NCBI GenBank assembly: GCA_049578505.1
Contig: JBAUMC010000014.1
Span: 20,508-84,507 of the forward strand
Origin: JAGVPT01 sp049578505
Lineage (GTDB): Bacteria; Bacteroidota; Ignavibacteria; UBA10030; UBA8401
Direction: 5' to 3'
DNA: 64,000 nt
Of this stretch, positions 33,951 to 43,100 are shown piece after piece. Position 1 is the stretch's first letter; each line of letters starts with the position of its first letter. The notes under the pieces are model-generated. The model was not told the origin of the DNA. It saw only the letters and a program-made list of their open reading frames with translations, and did not search any database. A program made the translations under genes and the position numbers.

Positions 33951-35564
33951 CTATTTAATAGCCGATGTGTTGATAGGGTTATTTCTCTTTCCTACACGAA
34001 GAAATAAAATCGGAACAAGCGCAGCAATAGTGATTATCGATGCCACAAAAAAGTCATCGCATACGGCGCTGATAAAAGCCTGAGTAGAAACATGTGATAC
34101 AATTAATAATGAAGCGCGCATCGCTGAAAGAGTATGGTTCCCTCCGAGTGTATTCATGCTGAATCGGGTTATTAGCTGTGCGACATGACAATAAGCTTCC
34201 GATTGCCGATTGATAACCTGCCCGTATGCTGCCGTGTGATAAATTGTGCGTTGGAGCAGCAATGTGCTCATAAAAGCAATCCCAAAACTCCCGCCTACTT
34301 GCCGAATGACATTGAATAATCCGGATGCCTGTCCGATTTTATGCCGAGGGATATTAGAGAGTGATGCTGTCGAAAGTGGTGTAAACATCAATCCCATCGC
34401 AAATCCGCGGATGTAAAGTGAGAGCATGATTTGATAATGCTCTGAATACAATGACAGTGAGCTGTTGATGTAAAGGCTCACTGCCATTAATATTATCCCT
34501 ACCACTGCAGGGATTTTAGGATTTACTTTATCAGAGAGAAATCCTGAAATCGGCGAAATGATCGCTTGAATAATCCCGACGGGCAAGAAGAGCGATCCTG
34601 CCTGGAATGCCGTATATCCCAGCGACGTCTGAAGGTACAGGGGGAGTAAAAATGTGCTGCCGAACATTCCAAACCCGAAAATGAAGAGAATACCATTCGC
34701 TACGCCAAAATTAAAATCCTTGAGCAGCCGTAAATCAATAAGCGGATGTTCAATGCTAAGTTCCACTACTAAGAATACAACAAGTGCAACTGCAGAAACT
34801 GCGAAACACGAAACGATAAACGGAGATGTCCACCCCCGAGTATTCCATGCAGCGTTGCCATCTGTTAATGCCAGCAGGAGAGCACAAAGAAACGCAGCCA
34901 TTGAAATGAATCCAATCACATCGAACGAGCGCAAATGTTCCGTTCTATATTCACGCTGAACGACCATTGTTGCAAATAAACCGATGATTCCAACCGGGAC
35001 ATTTATGCTGAATATTGAATTCCAACTTATATTATCAATAAGATACCCGCCTATCATTGGGCCGAGTGACACTGATGCCGCCGAGGCAATAGACCAAAAG
35101 CCGATTGCAACTCCGCGTTGACGAGGCGGAAATTCACGGGTTATAATCGCCATGCCGGTGGGCGTCAGCAGCCCCGCTCCGCTTGCTTGAATAATACGAA
35201 ATGCAATAAGTGCGTTCTCATTCCATGCCATCCCGCAGAGAAACGAACCGAGGGTAAACAGGAACAATGCTAAGAGATATGTTCTCTTGTAGCCAAAATG
35301 ATCTGCGATCCAACCGGATGTCGAGAGCATAACAGCAAACACCAACATGTAGGCAGTGATCACCCATTCGGCTTTATCGACCGTAATTCCAAACGAAGCC
35401 ATAATTTTTGGCAGGGCGACATTCACAATCGTAGCATCGAGCACAGCCATAAAAGTGCCAATCATGACGTTCGCTAACACCCACCATTTGTAACTACCGT
35501 GCTCGTGGTGAAGCGATGGCACGCGGCGGATGAACTCATGTTTTAATTGATGTCGTATCGACAT
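33951..35564 (-). CDS. DHA2-family 14-TM drug efflux MFS transporter
   Basis: 537 residues with fourteen hydrophobic segments. FMAVLDATIVNVALPKIMAS is the DHA2 family motif in TM1 and GWIADHFGYKR the loop 2-3 motif; FFPPRQRG-like loops and ASGLFNVIRQVGGSFGIA in TM11 also match EmrB/QacA. Proton-driven export of hydrophobic drugs. An EmrA-type adaptor gene is not adjacent. It stands alone between the desaturase and a relic region. Confidence 0.92.
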   Translation of the reverse strand: MSIRHQLKHEFIRRVPSLHHEHGSYKWWVLANVMIGTFMAVLDATIVNVALPKIMASFGITVDKAEWVITAYMLVFAVMLSTSGWIADHFGYKRTYLLALFLFTLGSFLCGMAWNENALIAFRIIQASGAGLLTPTGMAIITREFPPRQRGVAIGFWSIASAASVSLGPMIGGYLIDNISWNSIFSINVPVGIIGLFATMVVQREYRTEHLRSFDVIGFISMAAFLCALLLALTDGNAAWNTRGWTSPFIVSCFAVSAVALVVFLVVELSIEHPLIDLRLLKDFNFGVANGILFIFGFGMFGSTFLLPLYLQTSLGYTAFQAGSLFLPVGIIQAIISPISGFLSDKVNPKIPAVVGIILMAVSLYINSSLSLYSEHYQIMLSLYIRGFAMGLMFTPLSTASLSNIPRHKIGQASGLFNVIRQVGGSFGIAFMSTLLLQRTIYHTAAYGQVINRQSEAYCHVAQLITRFSMNTLGGNHTLSAMRASLLIVSHVSTQAFISAVCDDFFVASIITIAALVPILFLRVGKRNNPINTSAIK

Positions 35565-35704
35565 TGCGATGGTGAACTGCGTCGGTTTTCCAAAAGCTTA
35601 GAATCTCACTTCAGCAATGGAAAATGATGTACCGCGGGCGGGATAGACGTTTCTATTCTCAACGATCAGATTGTTTATTGAAGGCATTTACTGATTTGTG
35701 ATAT

Positions 35705-35820
35705 GAAATGCTGCACCCCGCAGGATAATATAATATGAGGGATGGACGGTGGGATTAAGAGCACCCCTCTGCTGCAAAACTACTCTATTCCATTTACAAA
35801 TGCAAACAGATGCACAGCCT
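35705..35820. repeat. Repeat found 3' of T9SS genes, copy 2
   Basis: TGCTGCACCCCGCAGGATAA, GAGGGATGGACGGT and GCAAACAGATGCACAGCCT, as at 42858-42974. Here the T9SS gene it belonged to is reduced to a fragment (35962-36055). Confidence 0.75.
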
Positions 35821-35961
35821 GGCGCTGGCTCAGTTTGTCATTCCCGCGAAAGCGGGAATCCAAATTTTCCCTCCTTGCTTCACAATGGATACCCACTTTT
35901 CCCGAAGGGATGCCTTTGGCACGTGGGCATGACAATTTTTTATTCAAATTAAGCCACTACT
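35821..35961. mobile_element. MITE-like element with exact 8-bp duplication
   Basis: Ends GCGCTGGCTCAGTTTGTCAT and CAAATTAAGCCACTACT. CACAGCCT flanks it on both sides (35813-35820 and 35962-35969). Hairpins ATTCCCGCGAAAGCGGGAAT and ATACCCAC...GTGGGCAT, the second carrying an inserted CCCGAAGGG-type palindrome. The same insertion site is occupied at 42975-43093, so the two loci descend from one duplicated segment. Confidence 0.85.
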
Positions 35962-36055
35962 CACAGCCTTACTTCAGCAAGATCAACTTCTTCGTCTCAA
36001 CAAAGCCTCCAGCAGTGAGCCAGTAGAAATACACTCCTCTTGATAAACCGCTCGC
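35962..36055 (-). pseudogene. T9SS sorting-domain tail relic 3
   Basis: On the minus strand the DNA encodes SRGVYFYWLTAGGFVETKKL and ends ILLK, the last ~28 residues of a sorting domain nearly identical in layout to that of the gene at 43101. The rest of the cargo gene is absent; a helicase fragment begins at 36072. Confidence 0.72.
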
Positions 36056-36071
36056 TCATCCGCTGCGCCTC

Positions 36072-36599
36072 GTGACGCCCCAGAGCTTTAAAATTGATTA
36101 CAAACAGGATCTCAACGCGGCCCAATACGAAGCAGTCACCTCCGCCGATGGACCGTTTCTGATTATTGCGGAGCCAGGCACGGGCAAGACAAGGACAATC
36201 GTTTACAGGGTGTCTTATCTCATAGCGTGTGGCGTGAACCCGGACAACCTTCTCCTCCTTACATTCACTCGGAAGGCAGCACGAGAAATGCTCCGCCGTG
36301 CGGTGATCCTCCTCGGTGCGCGATGTAAAAACGTTGCCGGAGGAACTTTTCACTCATTTGCCAATACGTCGACTCCGGTCGATCAATTGCTCGCAAAGGA
36401 CTACCCGCACTATACCGAGATCATTGATGATATCAAGAAAGTTCTTGACGGCTATGTGCGTTACAAGGCCGGTAACAATCTTATTGACTATGACGATCTG
36501 TTGCTCAACATCGTTACACTGTCAAAGTGTAACGAATCGCTTCGTGCAATCTTGTCGCATCGTTATAGGTATATCATGGTCGTGATTGAGCGTATGTGA
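36072..36599 (+). pseudogene. Truncated UvrD/PcrA-type helicase
   Basis: 175 residues with LNAAQYEAVTSADGPFLIIA, a Walker A variant EPGTGKT, TFTRKAAREML and GTFHSFANT. The expected ~90 residues after HSFANT are missing, the frame resumes at PVDQLLAKDYPHYTEIIDD and LIDYDDLLLN, and it ends YRYIMVVIERM where functional proteins read YRYIMVDEYQDTN. So motif II and everything after are lost. A GTG start fused to T9SS debris precedes it. Not functional as a helicase. Confidence 0.85.
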
Positions 36600-36716
36600 T
36601 TCACACCACGCAAATTCTATATATCCTTCAATACCTTCCAGATATCATGGAATAAACTATATTGCCTTACCGTCGCGAAGCGATAATAGTAAGATCAACG
36701 ACAAACAAAGGACATT

Positions 36717-37115
36717 ATGATAAACGTTCGCGAGCCGTACAAAATATTAATTGTTGATGATGACAAAACCTTTCTCAAACTCCTTTCTTCAGCCGTGAAT
36801 TCAAAGGACGAAAATTTCGTTGTTGAAACTGCACGATCCGGTAAAGAATGTCTGCAAAAGGTAAAACGGTTTAAACCAAATCTGGTTCTTTTGGATATCG
36901 GGATGACCGGCATGAACGGACTCGTGACGCTCCGTTTTATCAAATCGATTGATGCGTCAACTCTTGTTTATATTCTCTCCGGCCTCTCAATTGAATACAT
37001 CCAGGATGGCGTTGGGATGGTACCGGCAGACGGGTATTTTACGAAAACACAATTTGTCGCTCTCCTGTCAAGTGATCAGTCCTTTGATATAATTCTGAAA
37101 ACAGGAAAAATATAA
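36717..37115 (+). CDS. Single-domain response regulator
   Basis: 132 residues, CheY-like receiver only. Acidic pocket ILIVDDDKTF, phosphoacceptor Asp in LVLLDIGMTGMNG, and a C-terminal DGYFTKTQF with the Lys. No output domain, so it works by protein contacts. AAAGGA precedes the ATG. No kinase is adjacent. Confidence 0.9.
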   Translation: MINVREPYKILIVDDDKTFLKLLSSAVNSKDENFVVETARSGKECLQKVKRFKPNLVLLDIGMTGMNGLVTLRFIKSIDASTLVYILSGLSIEYIQDGVGMVPADGYFTKTQFVALLSSDQSFDIILKTGKI

Positions 37116-37149
37116 ACCAGCTGGATGGGTGTTGAGTCGGATCCCTGCT

Positions 37150-37188
37150 AAAACTGAAGCCCTAGATTCAAATCTTGACTTCAGTTTT
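37150..37188. terminator. Bidirectional intrinsic terminator
   Basis: AAAACTGAAG (37150-37159) and CTTCAGTTTT (37179-37188) form a 10-bp stem with A- and T-runs on both sides. It lies between the response regulator (+) and the DoxX-like gene (-) and can end both. Confidence 0.82.
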
Positions 37189-37266
37189 TATTGGTTGGAC
37201 TGCGGGAATGAATTACCGGGATCGTAATATACTCCCGCCGTCCAATCTTTTCCCGCCTCCGATGTT

Positions 37267-38193
37267 CTAGTCTTGTGCCAGACCATCATCCGCTTTAGCG
37301 TGGATGGAGCGACTGTCCACATTGGATCGCGGCGTCGCCCTCGCCAGTGCGAGAATGGTTCCGGCAAACAGCAGCGTGTCGGCAAAGTAGTTGATCCCTT
37401 CCACTTTGCCTGAGGTATCCGATTCTGATAGCGCCACTATCAAGACAGGTCCATAGATAGTAAGGACCATCAACAAAATCCAACCGCCGAGACAAGTTGC
37501 CACCTTCCACGTATTCCTGGCTAGAAGAATGCTTCCCCCGGTAATTAGAAGAGCTGCACCCGTCACATAGCCAATGAGTACACGCCCCGGAACCCACGTT
37601 GGCATCTCTTTTTCAAGCGGGACTCCGGGAAGTCCAATCGGGTGCAGAAAATGCTCAATGCCAAACAATATTACGGCTAGCATGACAAAAACACGGCCCA
37701 CTGTCATCAGCGTGCCCTTGCCTTGACTGCGCGAACTGTCCATCGCATTTCCCGCAAGAATCCAGCCAGCACCGCCAAACGACATTTCGCGGAAGACGAT
37801 TGTCCAAATAATTCTGTTGTGCGGTTGGCTCAGCGCTCCAGGAAGATGTATCATCGCGACAAATAGAAACATCATGATTCCGAACATCAGGCCGGACCAG
37901 CGTACCCCAATCTTGGTGGCAATGCTCAAAGACGCTGCGATCAAAGCGAATCCGACGAAATAGACCCAGAACAAACGCCATGGCATGTACTCGGGCACGA
38001 TGTCGATGACAAATTTAGGGCCAAAGAGATGTAGCGCACCGAAGGCCGCCAGTGGAATAGCGAAACACAAATTACTCAAAGCCACAATCTTGCCCAATTT
38101 ACGAGCTTCAGCGATATCATTTTTCGCGGCCCATACTCCGATCAAGAAAAGGAGGATGGCGGTTGAGCACATTGCGACCACTGTAAGGTCCAT
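37267..38193 (-). CDS. DoxX-like membrane protein with internal duplication
   Basis: 308 residues with about eight hydrophobic segments. Two halves each hold a DoxX-like pattern: FGALHLFGPKFVIDIVPEYM then FWVYFVGFALIAA, and FGIEHFLHP then MPTWVPGRVLIGYVTGAALL. DoxX-like proteins are membrane subunits or redox-linked proteins without a settled role. AAAGGA precedes the ATG. Downstream of the attC-like site at 38273, so it could itself be the last gene of a cassette array, but no attC-like site follows it. Confidence 0.72.
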   Translation of the reverse strand: MDLTVVAMCSTAILLFLIGVWAAKNDIAEARKLGKIVALSNLCFAIPLAAFGALHLFGPKFVIDIVPEYMPWRLFWVYFVGFALIAASLSIATKIGVRWSGLMFGIMMFLFVAMIHLPGALSQPHNRIIWTIVFREMSFGGAGWILAGNAMDSSRSQGKGTLMTVGRVFVMLAVILFGIEHFLHPIGLPGVPLEKEMPTWVPGRVLIGYVTGAALLITGGSILLARNTWKVATCLGGWILLMVLTIYGPVLIVALSESDTSGKVEGINYFADTLLFAGTILALARATPRSNVDSRSIHAKADDGLAQD

Positions 38194-38272
38194 CGTTTTT
38201 CCTTTCGCTATAAAGTTTCAGATTCTACTTCGAGACGGTGCATTCCATTCACAGCGCAGACTCCTAGGATGG

Positions 38273-38485
38273 GCCTAACGGACCGGAGCTCCCGCTAAAG
38301 AACATCGGGACAGGTAAGCCGGGCGACGTGCAGCCAGTTCGATGTAGTCAATTGTGCGGATGTATCTGCTGATCATGTCATTCTCGGCGTACTGCCGCAC
38401 GGCGAAATCGTCGACGGCTGGTTCCATCTTGTCGAGCCCTCTTCGCGAGACCCCGAGCCCCCCAGCGGGGAGCGACTGGTTAGGC
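38273..38485 (-). other. attC-like recombination site (cassette II, left side)
   Basis: 213 bp. Both boxes fit the consensus: GCCTAAC (minus-strand R'', 38485-38479) and GTTAGGC (R', 38279-38273). Inside: CAGTCGCTCCCC, AACCAGCCGTCGACGATTTC and GGGAGCTCCGGTCC. It follows the DUF3592 gene in the minus-strand direction as an attC should follow its cassette gene. Confidence 0.72.
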
Positions 38486-38522
38486 GGCGAAAGATTGAAT
38501 TGGAACATACTAGTCAACTTGT

Positions 38523-38987
38523 TCAATGATTAGCTTGGAGGTAATCCAATACCCCAGTAAGACCCACCGCTCCGACTGCTAAATATAGGATAATTGCGCC
38601 AAATATCCTCCAAGAGGGACCAGGCTCCAAAACACTTCTATGATGATGCATTGGGTCAAAGCTTACCTTAACTATTTTCCCTACGGGATATTTCTCGCAA
38701 TAATCATTTGCCAGGGATTCACTTCCCCCTGTTCCGCCATATTTTATCTTTTTCCCTTCGTAGTCAAAACCATTGACATTGAATCTATAAGAAATAAGCG
38801 GATAGTACGATTTAGCCATTCTGAACTGGAAACCACTAAGCTTCACCTGAGACTCAATAATTTCGCAGTCAACTTCGTTCCAATACTTGCTTCGCACGGA
38901 TAGCCATAGATTTCTTAGGTTCCAAATTAATCCTATTAGAGCGTAAAGAGCCAATCCCGAAAAAGCTACGAATTGGTGGATATCCAT
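38523..38987 (-). CDS. DUF3592-type membrane protein carried as a cassette gene
   Basis: 154 residues. Membrane segments near 8-25 and 128-147 flank a soluble domain with DCEIIESQVKLSG, YPLISYRFNVNGFDYEG and YPVGKIVKVSFDP, the DUF3592 layout. Function unknown; DUF3592 proteins are often seen in mobile cassettes. It lies alone between two attC-like sites whose boxes GTTAGGCGGC and GCCGCCTAAC are exact complements. More AT-rich than the neighbouring DoxX-like gene. Confidence 0.85.
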   Translation of the reverse strand: MDIHQFVAFSGLALYALIGLIWNLRNLWLSVRSKYWNEVDCEIIESQVKLSGFQFRMAKSYYPLISYRFNVNGFDYEGKKIKYGGTGGSESLANDYCEKYPVGKIVKVSFDPMHHHRSVLEPGPSWRIFGAIILYLAVGAVGLTGVLDYLQANH

Positions 38988-39012
38988 AGATATATAATAT
39001 AGTATTTTTGCC

Positions 39013-39277
39013 GCCTAACGGACCTGAACTCCCGCTAAAGAACATCGGGACAGGTAAGCTGTCTACGACTCCCTGCGGGTCTTCGACCCGAAGGGTCGTT
39101 GATTTCGAGTCGCAGACTCGTAGAGCGGCGACGTGCAGACAAATCGATGGTAGACTATGCGCGCGGCGAAATCGTCGACGGCTGGTTCCGTCAGTCCCAA
39201 AGGGATCCCCTCGGGACTTGTCCGTCCGAAGGGATGGCTCCGCCAAAGGACCCCTTCGGGGAGCGACCGGTTAGAAC
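39013..39277 (-). other. attC-like recombination site (cassette II, right side)
   Basis: 265 bp. R' GTTAGGC (39019-39013) is perfect; the other box is TTCTAAC with one mismatch. Enlarged by palindromes GACTCCCTGCGGGTC and CGAGTCGCAGACTCG and by AAGGGATCCCCTCGGG. The outer flank ACCCGCGGTAGAATATTTT repeats the flank of the site at 14446, as if both sites once closed the same type of cassette. Confidence 0.68.
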
Positions 39278-39356
39278 ACCCGCGGTAGAATATTTTGATT
39301 AAGAAATAAAATATTGCTACATGGCAACTGTTAGAAGTTTAAATACTTCATTTAAT

Positions 39357-40325
39357 TTAATTTTGTATTTGTTCAGTGAACACTTTACTGATTTTAGATA
39401 TTGAATAAATAAAGAAATAACCGGCTGCCTTATCTGAAGGTTCAATATTAGTCGGCAGATTGGCGGGAATTTTTAATTGGTCAAAGATATTTTCACTATC
39501 AAATAGGTCGTTGCTTGAGGTGTTGTTATCAAATTCTTTTAAGAATTCATATTGATCCTGAGTAAAGTTAAAATCAACCATAGTAATAGTATCACCCTTT
39601 GTTACATTTACGAGTGTTGGTTCCATTGAAAAATATGAGAACCCGTTTGCCGTTAATCCAGGAGTATTCACCTTTGTAATCTTCAAAAGGGACTTATCGA
39701 TAAGCTCTCCACCTCCAAGTTCATCAGTTAGAGTAAAATAACTTTTATTATTTACTATAGCATAGTTAAACAAATAGTCTGGTCCGTTATAAAATGTATG
39801 ATAATATCCCTTATTAATTACAGTGCCTTTAATGCTGTCGCCATTCATGCCATAATAAGATATCATCGAATAAAATTGAACCGGCACGGGCATCAAACCA
39901 TTTGCCGTGTAGGAATCCATTTTCCCATCGTTATCTATATCTATATTTGTGATAGACAAAGTATAGTTATGCCCACCTATACCTCCAACTTTGCCTGCTG
40001 TTTGATACAATCCAAGCGTATCTTTATTTTCAATGTAATCGAATGTTTCTATGCCGTCGGTTACATATATTTTGGCTCCTGTAACAACCGCTTGAGGCCG
40101 TCCTGTTATGAGGCTGCCGGAACAATACAGCCTTATGGTGTGAATAACCGAATCGGTTGTAAATTCGCCGTCTACGAGTAATCGTTTATCGTTTGTTTTA
40201 ATTTCAATATTCACGTCTTGCTCGCATGAATAGAAAAGCAAAGCAAACACTATCATGCAAAAAGATTGAACGATGTTTGTATAGACTAATTGTCGTTTTA
40301 TATTATAAACTCTTGGAGAAAACAT
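39357..40325 (-). CDS. DUF4249 lipoprotein partner of TonB receptor
   Basis: 322 residues. The N-terminal hydrophobic segment ends in lipobox LLFYSC, so it is an outer-membrane lipoprotein, then EQDVNIEIKTNDKRLLVDGE and SVIHTIRLYCSGSLITG, the DUF4249 opening. In Bacteroidota these follow a TonB-dependent receptor, as here, and are thought to be its surface partner. ATG at 40325 with TGGAG upstream is chosen over TTG at 40340. Strongly AT-rich. Confidence 0.88.
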   Translation of the reverse strand: MFSPRVYNIKRQLVYTNIVQSFCMIVFALLFYSCEQDVNIEIKTNDKRLLVDGEFTTDSVIHTIRLYCSGSLITGRPQAVVTGAKIYVTDGIETFDYIENKDTLGLYQTAGKVGGIGGHNYTLSITNIDIDNDGKMDSYTANGLMPVPVQFYSMISYYGMNGDSIKGTVINKGYYHTFYNGPDYLFNYAIVNNKSYFTLTDELGGGELIDKSLLKITKVNTPGLTANGFSYFSMEPTLVNVTKGDTITMVDFNFTQDQYEFLKEFDNNTSSNDLFDSENIFDQLKIPANLPTNIEPSDKAAGYFFIYSISKISKVFTEQIQN

Positions 40326-40336
40326 ATTGCTCCAGA

Positions 40337-42733
40337 TCAAAAGTTAAAACGATAAGAAATAGAAGGCATAATTACGAAAATGGATACTCCTTTTGCATCT
40401 ATTATACCAGGATTATCTTGGCGAGCAATAAAATTAACATATTGAATGTTGGCATGATTTAGAACATTGATAATGGAAAAATTCCATTCGTCGTGATAAT
40501 GCTCTCCCTCTTTCTCTTTACTCTTAATTGTAAGACTAATGTCCCATCTTTGGTAAGGCGGCAGCCGATAACCATTCCTGTTTGAATATCCTGTTAATGT
40601 ATGGCCCCAAAGCTCCATGACATAAATGGGTATGGTTGTAACTTGCCCACTTTGATACCTGAAATTCGATGAAAGAGATGTGTGCTCAGATATATTGTAA
40701 TTTACGCAAGCATCAAAAGTGTGAGGCTTATCGAATGGAGAAAGATATTGTTGACCCGAATTAATATCAGGGATTATTCTATAGCTTCGGGCATAGGTAT
40801 AACTGATAAATCCGTTCAATTTTTCAAAATCACTTTTAAGCATAAGTTCTGTACCATACGCATAGCCCCTACCGGTTCGTAATTGTTCTTCAAAGTTGTA
40901 ACTGGTGTTATCAATTGTATAAAGTGGGTTGCTTTCAAGAAAAGTTGCACCGTCTTTATAGTCAATAACATTGTTCATATTTTTATAATAGCCCTCAATG
41001 CTTGCTTCTTCTACATTATTGAATAGATATTGAACATAACCCACGCTGTATTGTGATGATGTTTGCGGCTTTATATTATTATCCGATGGAAACCATACAT
41101 CAAGAGGGCCTCCACCATTAGTTTTCATGAGTAATTGATCTTGCTGGGTCGTGTATGTGTAACTTGCTTTGATAGATGAATTCTCAAAAACTCTATAATT
41201 CATGCCAAGACGTGGTTCAACGCTGTAAAAATGTTCATAGATTGAATGCGGAGCCGCATAAAATGAATCAACTACCTGATAATTATTGAGATTATAGACC
41301 CAATGGCCTCCAAGATCTTGATATAAACTTGCTCGCACACCATATTTCAAAGATAGATTGTCGGTTATTTTTTGTTGATTCGAAATATATAAAGCATGTT
41401 CAAAAACGTCTTGTTCAGAAACAACCCTATTACTGAATGGTTGGGCATTGGTAATATTATCAATAGCTGTTGTATCGCCCTCTAATTGGCCAGGCATAAA
41501 ATGTTTATAGGTGGTCGATGCTCCAAAATCAATTGCATTGTAGTTATTGAGATAATAATTATATTCGGCCTTGAGTGAAATTTGTTCAATACCCGAATTC
41601 CAACTATAATTTAATGTATTGTTTCCGCTGGTTGCGCTATACGAAGTAGAATATTTGTAATTGCTATAGATGAATGAAACATTGCTGAAAAGCTCCGGAT
41701 TATAAACATGATTCCAACGTATGGACATTGTGTTATTATAATAATTAGCGTTTAACAATAATGAAGAATTATCACCACCATTATATGAAGAAACATAAAT
41801 ACGGTTTTGGGGATCAATGATTGCATTGAGTTTGCAGTTTAAGTCGTAAAACGCTAAATCAATATTAGAAAGATTAGAATTTATGTGCTTGAGAAGCCAA
41901 CTTAAATAAGAATACTTCCCCGACACGATAAAAGATGCACGGTCTTTAACAATAGGCCCTTCAACACTTAAATCTGAACAAAGAATACCTAAACCTCCTG
42001 CTACATCATAATTCTGCATGTCTCCATCCTTAAGTCTTATGTCAACTACCGAAGACAATCGTCCTCCATAATTAGCAGGGATGTCACCTTTGTAAATGTT
42101 TATTTCTTTTACGGCATCATTATTAAATACTGAGAAAAGGCCCATCAGGTGAGAAATTTGAAAAACAGGTGCATCATCCAGTAAAAATAAATTCTGGTCA
42201 ATACTCCCTCCCCGGACACTTATTCCGGTGCTTCTTTCATTTGCCGCCTGAATGCCCGGCAATATTTGTATTGCATGCATAACATCTGCTTCGCCAAGCA
42301 ATACAGGTAATTGTTTAACATCCTTATTCGTCATTGTCATTTGTCCCATTTGAGGCCTTGATAGTTTTGCTTCGGGATTTGAACCGACGATTGTCATTTC
42401 ATCAAGGTTAATTGGCTGAGTGGTTAATTTTATGACAATAGTTGTATCCTTAATGATATGAAGACTTGTTTTTTCGTCGGAATAACCAATGTAGTTTACA
42501 AGAAGTTTGCTGGTTCCAGCTTCCAGCAGGATGTTAAAATATCCAAAGGCATTTGTAACGACACCTTTTCTGCTTGCAGAATCTAACACATAGCATCCGA
42601 TCAATTTTTCACCACTTTCTTTATCCTGCACATAACCATTTACAGAAAAAGTTTTTATGTTTTGCGAAAATACAGATGAAAGAGTAAAAAGAAAAATCAG
42701 GATTAGATAGGTTTGTCTCATTTTAAATTTCAT
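40337..42733 (-). CDS. TonB-dependent outer-membrane receptor with CarboxypepD_reg domain
   Basis: 798 residues. Signal peptide (LILIFLFTLSSVFSQ), a CarboxypepD_reg-like domain (VNGYVQDKESGEKLIGCYV), a plug domain (LPVLLGEADVMHAIQILPGI, GISVRGGSIDQNLFLLDDAP) and a 22-strand-type barrel to the C-terminus (ISYRFNF). Imports a siderophore, vitamin or oligomer; ligand unknown. Paired with the DUF4249 gene, which starts inside its last codons. ATG at 42733 or 42721 precedes the signal peptide; the frame upstream is not native. AT-rich like its partner. Confidence 0.92.
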   Translation of the reverse strand: MKFKMRQTYLILIFLFTLSSVFSQNIKTFSVNGYVQDKESGEKLIGCYVLDSASRKGVVTNAFGYFNILLEAGTSKLLVNYIGYSDEKTSLHIIKDTTIVIKLTTQPINLDEMTIVGSNPEAKLSRPQMGQMTMTNKDVKQLPVLLGEADVMHAIQILPGIQAANERSTGISVRGGSIDQNLFLLDDAPVFQISHLMGLFSVFNNDAVKEINIYKGDIPANYGGRLSSVVDIRLKDGDMQNYDVAGGLGILCSDLSVEGPIVKDRASFIVSGKYSYLSWLLKHINSNLSNIDLAFYDLNCKLNAIIDPQNRIYVSSYNGGDNSSLLLNANYYNNTMSIRWNHVYNPELFSNVSFIYSNYKYSTSYSATSGNNTLNYSWNSGIEQISLKAEYNYYLNNYNAIDFGASTTYKHFMPGQLEGDTTAIDNITNAQPFSNRVVSEQDVFEHALYISNQQKITDNLSLKYGVRASLYQDLGGHWVYNLNNYQVVDSFYAAPHSIYEHFYSVEPRLGMNYRVFENSSIKASYTYTTQQDQLLMKTNGGGPLDVWFPSDNNIKPQTSSQYSVGYVQYLFNNVEEASIEGYYKNMNNVIDYKDGATFLESNPLYTIDNTSYNFEEQLRTGRGYAYGTELMLKSDFEKLNGFISYTYARSYRIIPDINSGQQYLSPFDKPHTFDACVNYNISEHTSLSSNFRYQSGQVTTIPIYVMELWGHTLTGYSNRNGYRLPPYQRWDISLTIKSKEKEGEHYHDEWNFSIINVLNHANIQYVNFIARQDNPGIIDAKGVSIFVIMPSISYRFNF

Positions 42734-42857
42734 CGAAGTTCGGCTTGCACCTAATTCGCGTAAGCACGCCACAAGTAATTCGTATATTCTAATGATGATG
42801 AAATGGCATGTGGCAGGATTAGATTGCATGTAGGGGGCATGTGTTGACTATTGGTAT

Positions 42858-42974
42858 GAATTGTTGCACCCCGCAGGATAATATAATAATGAGGGATAAT
42901 CGGTAGGTATAAGCGCGCCCCTCTGACGCAAAACTACTGCCTTTCCAGCGCAAAAGCAAACAGATGCACAGCCT
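42858..42974. repeat. Repeat found 3' of T9SS genes, copy 3
   Basis: TTGTTGCACCCCGCAGGATA, GAGGGATAATCGGT and GCAAACAGATGCACAGCCT. Nearly the same as 35705-35820. It ends in the octamer duplicated by the MITE. Confidence 0.75.
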
Positions 42975-43093
42975 GGTGCTGGCTCAATTTGAGAAAGAAT
43001 ATGTCATGCCCACGAAAGTGGGCATCCATTCTGCAATAAAAAACACAATACTGGATTCCCGCTTTCGCGGGAATGACAAATTGAGCCAGCACT
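42975..43093. mobile_element. MITE-like element, 119 bp, perfect 16-bp inverted ends
   Basis: GTGCTGGCTCAATTTG (42976-42991) and CAAATTGAGCCAGCAC (43077-43092) are exact complements. The 8-bp duplication CACAGCCT lies at 42967-42974 and 43094-43101 and is exact. Hairpins ATGCCCACGAAAGTGGGCAT and ATTCCCGCTTTCGCGGGAAT are both perfect but in swapped order relative to other copies, so the element is inverted. It begins right at the stop codon of the T9SS gene and probably replaced its terminator. Confidence 0.9.
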
Positions 43094-43100
43094 CACAGCC

